Origin: Malus domestica
Lineage: Eukaryota > Streptophyta > Magnoliopsida > Rosales > Rosaceae
Direction: 5' to 3'
Assembly (NCBI RefSeq): GCF_042453785.1
Contig: NC_091677.1
Span: 7,659,501 to 7,723,500, forward strand
Length of the DNA stretch: 64,000 nucleotides
How positions within the stretch are numbered: the stretch's first letter is position 1; each line of letters opens with the position of its first letter. Below are positions 23,161 through 32,756 of the stretch, piece by piece. The position numbers and the translations under genes are program-made. Under the pieces are notes generated by a model. That model was not told the origin of the DNA, searched no databases, and worked only from the letters and a program-made list of their open reading frames with translations.

Positions 23161-23757
23161 TATTAACACCCCACAAAATGTTGAATGCACCCCACATTAA
23201 AATTTAATATTAAATGACTTATTTACTCCACTATGCAATGGCAATTTTGACCTTATTAGGTTTTAAAAAAAATAAAGATTTATAAATACACCTCAAATCA
23301 CTTTTAGCGTATTATTTATCTTCTCAACTATCAAACATGTTGATTAAGAAAAATTGTTTTTGACGAATGGAACACGAAATCGATGTTTCAGGAGCTTCAC
23401 ATGAGGTAAAACTTCATAGTTTTCATTGTTTTAGTGATTTCGATGACATCGATAATTATTTAATCTTGCGTTTGCTGCATTATTTAAACTTCTATATTCA
23501 TATTCATCTTTTAGTGTTCATATGGTTAGATTCAATTCCTGAAAATTAAAAATGAGTGTTATAAGATTTGAGCAATGTGGGGTGTAAAAAAAATATGGGG
23601 TGTATGTACAAAATCTAAGATGTATATTGAGAATGTGGGGTGTGGGGTATTATGGGAAAGTAAGTGAGGTGTATTAAGATAAAACTTTAAGTGAAAAAGC
23701 AAATGTAGAGTGTATTAAGTTTGTGGGGTTTATTCAACAATTTGTGGGGTGTTAATA
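23161..23757. mobile_element. Inner TIR element nested in the Harbinger element
   Basis: The left end TATTAACACCCCACAAAATG and the reverse of the right end TATTAACACCCCACAAATTG match over about 27 bp. The element is about 597 bp and non-coding. GTGGGGTGT motifs recur inside. The superfamily is undetermined. Confidence 0.75.
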
Positions 23758-23782
23758 TAATTAGCCAATTTATTTCATTTTT

Positions 23783-23990
23783 TTTTAAATTCCATTTTTT
23801 TCCTATAACTTCTATTTCACAAAATTTGTTTCATATATTTTTTTAAATTCCATTTTTTTCCTATAACTTCTATTTCACAAAATTTGTTTCATATATTTTT
23901 TTAAATTCCATTTTTTTCCTATAACTTCTATTTCACAAAATTTGTTTCATATTTTTTTTAAATTCTATTTTTTTTCCTATAACTTCCTAA
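23783..23990. repeat. Tandem repeat, period about 58 bp, 3.5 units
   Basis: The unit TTCCTATAACTTCTATTTCA followed by CAAAATTTGTTTCATATA and a T-run repeats in direct order inside the Harbinger element. Confidence 0.85.
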
Positions 23991-24355
23991 GCCATTATAC
24001 AACATTAAATTAAATTAAGTAACATGAAACAACATTAAACAATATGAAACAACATTAAATAACATTAACCAACATAAAAATTATACAACATGAAACTTAA
24101 ACAACATTTTAAAAAACATTTAAGTTGTAGTTTTTAAATAATAAATTATGTTTGGCCCTATGGCCCTTTGGCCCTCGGTTGGAGACGGTTTTTTGTGACA
24201 TGGCTAAAACGAGTCCTCTGACCCTCTGGCCGTCGGTTGGAGACGGATGCAAATATGGCCATGTACTGTTCATTAAAATATTAATATCTTGGAGAATCTT
24301 GAAGGGCTAGAGGGCTAAAACGAGCCATCTGGCTAGCCATCGGTTGGAGATGGCC

Positions 24356-25239
24356 TTATCTTCCATGAGGCTACCAAATTTCTAGCCTTAGCGAGAAATT
24401 TCATCCCCAATGAGCCGGAAAATGGGGCTAGATCCATCACTGGGGCTAGCAACTTCCCTTCTTGGGTAGCATAAAATCGGGCTACATCTACCTCCAAAAA
24501 ACAGTGGGTCCCACTAAAAAAGTAGCAACCCATGTAAGCAAAATTTTATCACTCTCCATCCACTTGCGAATACACTTATACTCTCTTTTTATTATGTTTT
24601 TAATTCTTTTTTCTTACTTATTTTTCTTGCAATTTCGCTAATTAATGATTGTTTTAAATTCCTTAAGAATGAAAATTTCAAATTGATTTAATGTTCATAA
24701 GCATTGATGGGTGAAATTTTCAAATATTATTTTTTCAAAATTGTATGATACTAATTTACCAATTGGTGCTAGGTAAATTGTTGTGTTATATGTGAAAATC
24801 AAATTATTTTATAGGGCAAAATGGAGGTTTGTTTCTTTCAACATATGAGATTGAGATAAGGGAATCTAATCCAACAAATGATTCATAAGTGATTAAATCT
24901 AACTTTGTCACAATTTGAACTTTTTAGGTTGAAGGGTTAAAAAAAAAAAAATTTAAGATAGCACGTCCAAAAATCAATTTAAGAAAAGCTAACACACACA
25001 AACAAATTATCACTTAATTAAATTACTACATAAATAAATATATATAGCCTCATATAGAGCCCGAAAGATATAATCCCAATTAGGAGATATTCTTTAATAA
25101 AACCTCAAAGATTTCTCGAAACTCTAAAATGGGTTATATCCATTACTTTTCTAGCCCCATATAAAGCCTTTAAATGGGAATCCTCTAGGATGGGCCACCA
25201 ACTTTTTATCAGTTTGTGTCAGAGCGACCCGTTATGGAA
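24356..25239. other. AT-rich segment between the Harbinger element and the TraB relic
   Basis: The Harbinger target lies next to ACATCCCCAACGGGG (about 22750) and GCTACCAAATTTCTAGCC (about 24370), which look like pieces of an older TIR element. I could not find the matching far end. No gene is seen. Confidence 0.35.
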
Positions 25240-27664
25240 CTTGGTTGCGCTTACTTGTAAGTTCACTGCAAAGGGCGGTGTTTGTGACGTGTACCTGGTG
25301 GGAACGTGTCACATTTTGGCGGTAAGATAACTCAATGCCTGTTTGGTTAGTAAGAAAATTCGAATTTTCTGGTTTAAGTCTGGTTGGTGAGAAAACTTGA
25401 AATTGAAAGCTTTGGTCTTTGGTTTTGTGTGTGAATTGTAGAAATCGTGCAGAGAAGTGGAAGCAGTGATCAGACATTTGAAACCGGAGGTGCTTAATCC
25501 ATTTTTAAACGTACTTAATAAGGCTTGTATTGAGTTAATTCCAATAACAATGTCATGAAATTATGTTAAATTATGATGAAGTGTATGCATTTCGTGCGGT
25601 GAATGTAGGTTGTGTTCTTGAAGTTATGCTCGAGTCGAGTGGCTGCACTCACCCCTCCAAATTTGAAGGATTTGAAGGTCCGAATCTATGATCAGGTTGC
25701 ACTTAATTTTCGAATAACCGAACATGATTACCAATGCATTTAGTTCCTCAGGAACTGACAATGGAAGAAATGATCGAAATGTGGAAGAAAAATCATAACG
25801 CCTTTGAAATTTATGGTGGGATTTTTTCCAAGGCATGTTTTCAAATCCTCCAAAGTTATTTTACTATCGTAAGTTCAGAAAGTTATCATCTTTGTTCCAA
25901 CTATACTAATCATAATTTCCACAATGTTCTCAATAAATTCAAGCAGTGTAATTTTCGTGTAAATTTCTGCTAGGTTTTAAGTGAGCTTGAGGTGTTTCCC
26001 GGTTCTGAGTTTGCTGTAGCATATGAAGAAGCAAGGAAGTATGGCGGTAAGGTGATACTTGGTGATCGCCCAGTGCAGGTATAATACATTGTACCTTATA
26101 GTTTTGGTGCCCTCTATGAATTGCCGCCTGCCCTATGCCACCCCTGCTAGATTCCGCCTTTATATGAAGAAACATTTATTAGCTTTAATGTAATTTTGAT
26201 GTGTGTTGAAAGTGCATTTTTATTTTGAAGGGTGATTACGATGAGATTTCTTCCAATCGAGTGCTATAGCTTTATCATTTTTTATGTCAAGATACTCTCT
26301 AGATGAAACCGTAAACCAGACTTTCGGAATGTTTATGCCTGAAGTTCTCTATCATGTTCATTCCTTGCAAATTTGGGGGCAATTTCAAAATTATATTATT
26401 TATTGCCTGTTAATTGTCCCACTTTTGAACTCAAAAAACAAAAAAACAAAAAAATAAAAAATAAAAAAAAATTGTCCCACTTTTATGATTCCTTATTCTT
26501 TTATACGCTGACCCTGCTTAATAGCTCATCATTTACAAGCTGGCTTTTTGTACCATATCTTCCTGGATACCAGACTTTGTATTATGTTCCTTGTGAAGAA
26601 CTACTTTGATATGAATTTACACTGACTGAAACAGATTACGGTAGGAAGGACGCGGGCAATGATGCCACTTTGGCATAAGATAAAACTGCTGTATTCCTTG
26701 CTTTTCTTCCGGTAAACATGCACTTGATTTGTTGAAAGGAAACCACTTTTCTTCTAATGTATAGTTTCATTAATTAATGATTTGTTCTTGCGTATTTTCA
26801 GTTAGAGAAAATGGATGATGATGACGTAATGATTTTCATTCAAGAGATGGGCAAGAAATACCCAACTCTAATTGAAACATTCGTACATGAGCGAGATCGG
26901 TAAGTCTTCTGAATATTTATTCTATGAACTAATGCTAAGATCAAAAGATGATGCCATTTTATCAAATTTTGTTACTTTCCGACCTTTTATCATCATTTTT
27001 TTTTCCTGATGTGTTGGTACTATCAATTTGACCACAAAGGTTTATAATAGTAATAAGCTCTTGTCTCCAGACTGCAAGTTAATTAGATGTATAGTAAGAA
27101 ATAGTGATGGTGGTGATGATGATCGGCGTATGTTAAGTGTTTTGAGTGATCTATTTGCAACCTCCACGTATGCTTGTGATGGTTGGAGAGGGTAAAGGTT
27201 TGCATAAATTCATATAATTTTGTAGATCTGATTTTTTAACTGTTGATGTTTAGGTACATGTCATCAAAATTACTGAAAATTGCCAGCAAGCATCGTTCAG
27301 TAGTTGCAGTAGTGGGAAAGGGGCACCTCCAAGGGATTAAGAAGCATTGGCAGCAGCCTGTTGTGGTTGGTGATTCCTTCCTTTTTGTTACATTCTATTT
27401 AGTTGTATCATATCCCTACATGTCGGAAGTGATTATGCTAGCGGATGTGTTTTCTGGTCCGCCTTGGTTATCCGATTTCTTGTTTATAATTTCTTGTCAT
27501 TTTTCATCAAATTGGACCTGAAATATTGTTGGCTATGTTTGGATAGTACTTCTTTATCTCTAAACTTCCATGCTGTGTGTTTTTCCATGTATTGCAGCTG
27601 GAGGATCTCATGGTAATTCCATCAGAAAAGCCGGGTTCTTCCACCAGGAGAATCCTTAAATCTA

Positions 27665-27818
27665 GGGAACTTTAACGAAAAACACCCGGTACTGTTCACT
27701 TTAACGAAAAACCACATTTTTACACTAAAAAGTCAATTCTGGTACTATTCACTTTACCCTTTATTTTGTCCTTATCATTAAAACTCAAAGTTTTCAAGCC
27801 CTTTTCATTAGTTTTCCT
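27665..27818 (+). mobile_element. 154-bp Mutator-like MITE in the last exon of the TraB relic
   Basis: It starts GGGAACTTTAACGAAAA and ends CATTAGTTTTCCT. A perfect 9-bp duplication TTAAATCTA lies at 27656-27664 and 27819-27827. The empty site is visible in the intact paralogue (GTTAAATCTATGGG, about 35560). Confidence 0.92.
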
Positions 27819-27861
27819 TTAAATCTATGGGTGTGGCGGTGACTGTGGCAGCCATTGTATC

Positions 27862-29442
27862 TAGGGGTGGTTCGGTATGGGATCCCATACCGAAACCCTT
27901 GTCCCGATTCCCAAATCGAAATTTTCGGGAATTCCAATTTCAATACCGATCCCAAACCAAATTTTCGGGAATCCTAATTTTCGGGAATCCCGAAATGGTT
28001 TCGGGATTTCGGGACAAATCGGGAATCCCGAAATAGTTTTGGGCTTTTGGGCTTTTGGACAAAAAAAATGTACCCCATATTTTAATTTTCTCCAGTTACC
28101 TTCCTCGGCACCCAAAAACCCAGTTTTAAACTGGAAGTAAGAAACATATGGGAGATCAGTGTAAATTGCACGAAGCTGAACTCCCCAAGACCCACCATTG
28201 ATAAATAGCTAGAGGAAAAATCTTAACTACAACCCAATTAGACACGAAGCTGCAATTTGGATTGTAAATTGCACGAATACCTTCAGCCCACCCATAGTAT
28301 CATTGAACAAAGCATTTACGCTAGACTGATTAGCTAAATTGCAAAACTGAACTAAAGGAAATAACAACAATTATCTATTCTCCAATTAATAGATCATTGG
28401 ATGACTCCAGTTTTGACATTGATGGGCCGAGGCGTCAATCTTTTTCGACCATCAGAACGTCAACAACTAGGTCTAAGTAAAGGCAGCAACTTTGAATGAA
28501 AAATTGTCAACTTTTCAACGAATATTAACAAGCAAAGAGGAATAATTACCCGAACAGAGCAGTTGTTCCTAACAGTAATAACTATAAAGACGAATGGTAA
28601 CAATAACAACAATAGTATTTTCAAGAAAACAGAAGATGTGCATCCAACAATCCCGAATGGTAAAAGCAAACCATGACTCTTAAGTGTGCCTTTGTAACAA
28701 TAGAAAATGAGATTTCGGAGGAAACATGGTAGCCTAAATAGTACCTCCTTACGCCTAGCCTCAATCAGAGCTGCTTCCTTTTCTTTCTCAGGTTACGAAA
28801 ACAGAGCTGCCAAACAATACATACCAAAAATTAAATCTTAAAACCATTTGAAAACTTCAAAGCAGAATCTACCAACAAAAATTAGATTTCAAAACACTAA
28901 ATTAATTACCTAATTTGGGGTGAGAGTGAGACTCGGACTCGGTGTGGTGGTGAGAGAGATCGCGAGAGAAAATCACCCGAGAGAGAGATTGTGAGAGAGA
29001 GCAGTGGCTGTGTGGTGAAAGAAGGCTGTGTGGTGTGGTGGTGGGCTGGTGGTTGGTTGGAATTCGACACAGATAGATGAGAGATGAGGGCTCGGTGAGG
29101 GAGGAGGCGCAGGGGCTTGGAGTTTGATGGATGGAATCAGGGAAATGGAACGGAACTGTGAAAGAAAGAAATGGGATCTGACCTAAAACAAATCAACGGC
29201 ACAGATTAAATCTAAAACAATGAACGGTTCAAATAATTTTCTTATAATTAAAAAATAATATATATATATATTTTTTTTCGGTTCGGTATGGGAATACTGA
29301 AAAAATGAAATGCAAAACCGAATCCCATACCGAAATTTTTGGTTTGGTTTGGGATTATATTCCGAAAATTTCGGAAATTTTGGTTTGGGATCGGGATTTT
29401 TTCGGTTTGGTTTGGGATTTTTGGGATTTTTTTCCAGCCCTA
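27862..29442. mobile_element. Non-autonomous hAT element, 1581 bp
   Basis: The ends TAGGGGTGG and CCAGCCCTA are inverted repeats (8 of 9). The 8-bp duplication ATTGTATC lies at 27854-27861 and 29443-29450. Subterminal TTCGGTATGGGA/TCCCATACCGAA motifs recur at both ends. No transposase is recognised. It sits in the last exon of the TraB relic, 35 bp after the MULE MITE. Confidence 0.92.
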
Positions 29443-29786
29443 ATTGTATCAGGTATCTATTTTGCATCCAAGAGCAAGTAAAGCTTGTTAATATTTCTGA
29501 CCACCATTCAGCGTGACCGCAAGTAAAAAGCCATGATCGTCTAACAAAGGTTTCTGGCAGCATAGCAAAACTGAAAGCTCCTCCAACTCTTAGTTTAGTG
29601 ATCTTCTAACTTATTGCCACTCGGGTGCCTTTCATAGATGGAATGCAAGGATTTAGTCCCTTAATCTCACATTAAAACTGACTCCACCGATCCCTACAGT
29701 CATGATCTTAGTGGATTGAAATCAACTAGAGTCGTGCTTGAAGTGGGCATACTAATTCTCATATCTTAACTAATTAACAATATCAT

Positions 29787-29905
29787 TGTCACTTAGTACT
29801 ACAGTCTAGTTGTATTCCTCTTTATTTGTAAGTAAGAGGTCCTAAGTTCTATTCTCACCAAAGGCGAATTTCAACCACATAATTGGTAGCTCATTGTGAG
29901 GCCAC
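29787..29905 (+). mobile_element. tRNA-derived SINE copy, 3' truncated
   Basis: CACTTAGTACTACAGTCTAG, TGTAAGTAAGAGG, TTCTATTCTCACCAAAGGCG and AACCACAT match the SINEs at 1846 and 14423. It stops before the ATAATATCG tail. Confidence 0.65.
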
Positions 29906-29915
29906 ATAATTGCTG

Positions 29916-30240
29916 AAAATACTATAATGCCTTTTATTGGAGAGAGAGAGAGGGAGAGAGAGAGAGAGAGGCGCGTGTGGGTGTTTGTAAGTCATGGGGC
30001 AGTAGGGCTTCGCTAACTCCTATTGAGTAGTTGCCGTTGCTCAGCGGCTCAAGTCAAATATAATTCTAACCAAAACTTGACATGAAAATACTAAAATGCC
30101 TTTTATTGGAGAGAGAGGTCGCAAAGGAAGGGGAGAGAGAGAGGCGCGTGTGGGTGTTTGTGAGTCATGGGGATTAGGGCTTTGCTAACTCCTATTGAGT
30201 AGCCGCCGTCACTGAGCGCTTGGCGGCTCATGTCAAATCT
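29916..30240. repeat. Direct duplication, about 165-bp period, two units
   Basis: TGCCTTTTATTGGAGAGAGA, GCGCGTGTGGGTGTTTGT, AGTCATGGGG and GCTAACTCCTATTGAGTAG occur in order twice (about 29916-30060 and 30083-30240). GA-rich microsatellite sequence lies in both. Confidence 0.85.
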
Positions 30241-30683
30241 GGATATCGTGGCAAGGCATGGAATTCTTCGATCTCTTCCGTTTTCCAAGTAAAAACCCTT
30301 CACCCAATTTTCCCGATCCCTATTTTAATTCCCTATTTTCCTTGCTTTTTATGCAATTGCTTTGAGAAATTATGAACAAAAGGCAAAACTCTGTCAAACT
30401 CAGTTCGCCACAAATGGTGGGGATCCCCATTCTACATGTCAAGATTTGTGGAAAAATACCCCACACCTTTGGGTGGAGCTTATTTCCTACAAATGGTGGG
30501 GATCCCCATTCCACGTGCCAAGATTTGTGCACAAATATCTAAAACCCAGCTGGTGGAGAGCTTAAGGGGTGTTGGGGTCATGAATCGAATGATGGGTGTG
30601 AATGATCTTATTGAGAAGAAATGGGGCCGGAGCTCTTGGAGTGAAGTTTTAATGGCTGACAAATGGGTGTTTTCGCAGTCGCC
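30241..30683. other. Spacer with a 40-bp direct repeat
   Basis: ACAAATGGTGGGGATCCCCA is followed by TTC(T/C)AC(A/G)TG(T/C)CAAGATTTGTG at about 30409 and about 30490. GGGGATCCCC is palindromic. No gene is recognised. Confidence 0.6.
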
Positions 30684-31020
30684 AGGCTGCCTACAAGGGG
30701 CAACTGCCTTTGTTATTTTTCGCTTTACCCAGGTTGTTTTGCTTTACCTCTACTTTTCAAACATTTGGTCCAATATTTTCAATCGCCTCACTGTCCGCCC
30801 CTAACACCGCAAGTTTCATCCCCGCCGGTGGTGGTGGGGGTCGGGGTCGGGGTGGGGGTGGGGGTGGGGGTGGGGGTGGGGGTCTAATATTTTGTGAAAA
30901 AAAATTGGAGGAAATGTGAGAAGCTCGGTAAGCAGATGTGTCGACAGAAAACGAAGACCGGCCAGTAAACTTCTCAGTTGTATTTCCAATCCTTCTCTTG
31001 GTACAAGTAGCTCAATGCGA
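30684..31020. repeat. Diverged duplicate of 38296-38735
   Basis: Shared blocks in order: CTGCCTACAA(G/C)GGG, GGAGGAAATGTGAGAAGCTC, GGTAAGCAGAT(G/C)TGTCGACA, GAAAACGA(A/C)GACCGGCCAG and CCAATCCTTCTCTTGGTACA. Each copy lies downstream of a TraB copy, which suggests it is the right part of the same tandem duplication. No protein is recognised. Confidence 0.75.
30827..30883 (+). repeat. G-rich minisatellite (GGGGGT)n
   Basis: About nine G-runs of three to five bases separated by T or TC, all on the plus strand. It could form G-quadruplex structures. It lies within the duplicated segment but is absent from the copy at 38.5 kb, which reads only AAGGGGGGTC. Confidence 0.9.
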
Positions 31021-32519
31021 CTATTTCTTGTTGTCCAAGGTTTGGCTATTTTATCATAAAAATCTGACTGATTAAGCTCAAAGTAATTATTAGCTAATTT
31101 TTTCATGGTTGAGACTTGAGAGAGAATAAATTTGAATTTAGACCTCAAATCCAAATCCTTTGCTCAAATTAAACCTCAACAACTCTTAAAAGTTTGTTCT
31201 CTCTCAACTTAAGTGAATAAATATAAGTGTGCGCTGTCATTCCAACTCACCGATCTTATTTTTTCACCCGTCTTATATTCGCTTGTTATAACGTAGGGTT
31301 AAAAACATGACAGATGAGCAAATGATAGCATTCAAATATCTCCTTTCTTTTCCTATGCGTAAGAAAGCATCTTCCATACTCTTTTGTGAAGAATAGCAGA
31401 GAATTCAAACTTTGAAGACAAACAGTCAAGAGCACTTTTGATTTGTTGATGGTTCTTTTATTCGAATGCAGAAGCACTTTTTTGTTGGAAAATTAGTTAT
31501 GTAATTATTTGGGTTTGCTTGTTAGTTTAGGATTTAAATTTAGCCTATTCTCGAATTAGGGTTTCTTAAGTTTTGTGCTCTATTTATATATAGCGTATAG
31601 TTTAGTATGAATAACTAGTCAGCCATAATGTAGCATTCAGTTTGTAGTCGTCTCAGCATTCTTATTTTTTGTTTTTCCGTCAACAAAAATAATCTTCGTA
31701 GTTTGTTTGTATGTTAGTTAGCATACTCTGATTTTCAAAGCAGGTTTGATCCTTCAGAGGGAAAATAAAGGAGAAGAAGAAAAGAACGCAATCACCACGC
31801 TGCGTTGGAGTATCTGCTGCTGCAAGACTTGGTCTTGAGTTTTCAAATTCCCGAGGTGAATTTTCAAATGGTTCCCCTTGTAGATTGATAAATAGACAGT
31901 TTTTTACAAACTAATTAATTTTATTAACAATGATAAAATATTACGATTAGAAAATAGTGTATGTTGACAAAAAAAAAAATGATTACAGTTGAAGGGGAGG
32001 AAACATATGCGATCTAGAGAGCACAACTGAATACATAAACGATGCCAAAGTCAAAAGTCCAAAATAAAAATAAATTGGAGAGCTATAGATTGAGAGATGA
32101 ATACCTTCTAACCCTCAAAACCCTAGAATTGTACAAAGGATATAAGCATTGTCCATATTACACTTTGTTTAAATGTTGAAATTAATGGGTTTATTTGTTC
32201 TTACAACTAAGATTAGATCATAGGCTATATGAACATTAACTATTACACGTGTTGTGCATGTGAGCTGAGTCATGTTGTAGTTTGAGCGGGTTTACAACTG
32301 TCATCTTGCTCATTCCTATTTGCTGAGTAATCGAATCCAAGAGGCGCAACGTACTCCATCTTCTCACTTCATTGATCAGCTAAATCAAATTGAATTTTCA
32401 ATTTATTAAATATCAAAGCTTAATTGGACTACAAAACACTAATTGCAAGAATTAAGATGACAAAGTTTTAAGTTTGGATGTTAATTTGACGATGGAAGAA
32501 TCCCTAATTAGATGAAAAA
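31021..32519. other. Intergenic; possible solo LTR near 31483-31690
   Basis: The segment from TGTTGGAAAATTAG (about 31481) contains CTATTTATATATAGCG (about 31580) and ends near GTCAACA (about 31685), which looks like a short LTR. I see no convincing target duplication. The remainder is AT-rich with no gene recognised. Confidence 0.3.
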
Positions 32520-32591
32520 ATTTTGCCGCGCGCACGGCCCTCTCTGATACAAAACGCACAGCTTCATCTTTAACAGCTTCCTCTCCGCCAT
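32520..32591 (-). pseudogene. CCCH zinc-finger protein gene start, truncated
   Basis: The minus-strand frame MAERKLLKMKLCVLYQRGPC, then ARQN, matches the opening of the plant CCCH proteins that begin with one N-terminal finger (KLCxLYQRGxCxRQNCxFAHG). The third cysteine, the histidine and everything after are missing; the frame runs into FFI and a stop. Its start lies only about 165 bp from the TraB start, in divergent orientation, so the two probably shared a promoter. I judge this a relic left by a deletion or rearrangement. The assignment rests on 24 residues. Confidence 0.55.
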
Positions 32592-32686
32592 CGCGCCGAT
32601 CGGAAAGAATATCGGAAGCGTAGGAGCTAAGTTGCAGACCAAGGAAGTGAAGCCCTTTACACATATATACTTCATCATTGACCGTA

Positions 32687-32692
32687 CACGTG
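32687..32692 (+). promoter_or_regulatory. G-box upstream of TraB (conserved in both copies)
   Basis: CACGTG within CCGTACACGTGTCCCATCA, 65 bp before the ATG. The same 19-bp context survives at 22529-22547 in the promoter remnant of the left copy. G-boxes bind bZIP and bHLH factors; light or ABA control is only a guess. Confidence 0.55.
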
Positions 32693-32756
32693 TCCCATCA
32701 AAACAATATAGCCATTTCTCCAGTGACGTACGGTTCAGTCTCTTGGCAAAGATGTT

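Larger units (their letters stand above)
22770..24355. mobile_element. Non-autonomous PIF/Harbinger element, 1586 bp
   Basis: The terminal inverted repeats GGCCATCTCCAATCGAAGGG and (reverse of the right end) GGCCATCTCCAACCGATGGC are flanked by TTA at 22767-22769 and 24356-24358, the target size and sequence typical of PIF/Harbinger. No transposase is seen. It contains an inner MITE and a tandem repeat. Relatives lie at 45430-49455 and 45529-48473. Confidence 0.88.
25240..29480 (+). pseudogene. TraB-family gene, left tandem copy, decayed
   Basis: Exon remnants match the intact copy at 32757-35636 one for one: 25240-25321 (end of exon 1 only), 25442-25489, 25609-25677, 25752-25832, 25974-26078, 26635-26711, 26802-26899, 27254-27365 and 27598 onward. 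The targeting part of exon 1 is gone. The exon 3 equivalent carries a 9-bp tandem duplication (GATTTGAAG), adding three codons. The exon 6 equivalent has lost about 37 nt, including the FLPSPDALNNM coding part. The last exon is cut by a MULE MITE (27665-27818) and a hAT element (27862-29442) before ending IYFASKSK-stop at about 29480. Exons 5, 7 and 8 remain open, so decay looks moderate. Transcripts, if any, would not give a full protein. Confidence 0.9.

Noticed and set aside
29941-30150. GA-rich tracts as regulatory GAGA elements
   Set aside because: They are part of a 165-bp direct duplication with no gene next to it; a simple repeat explains them.
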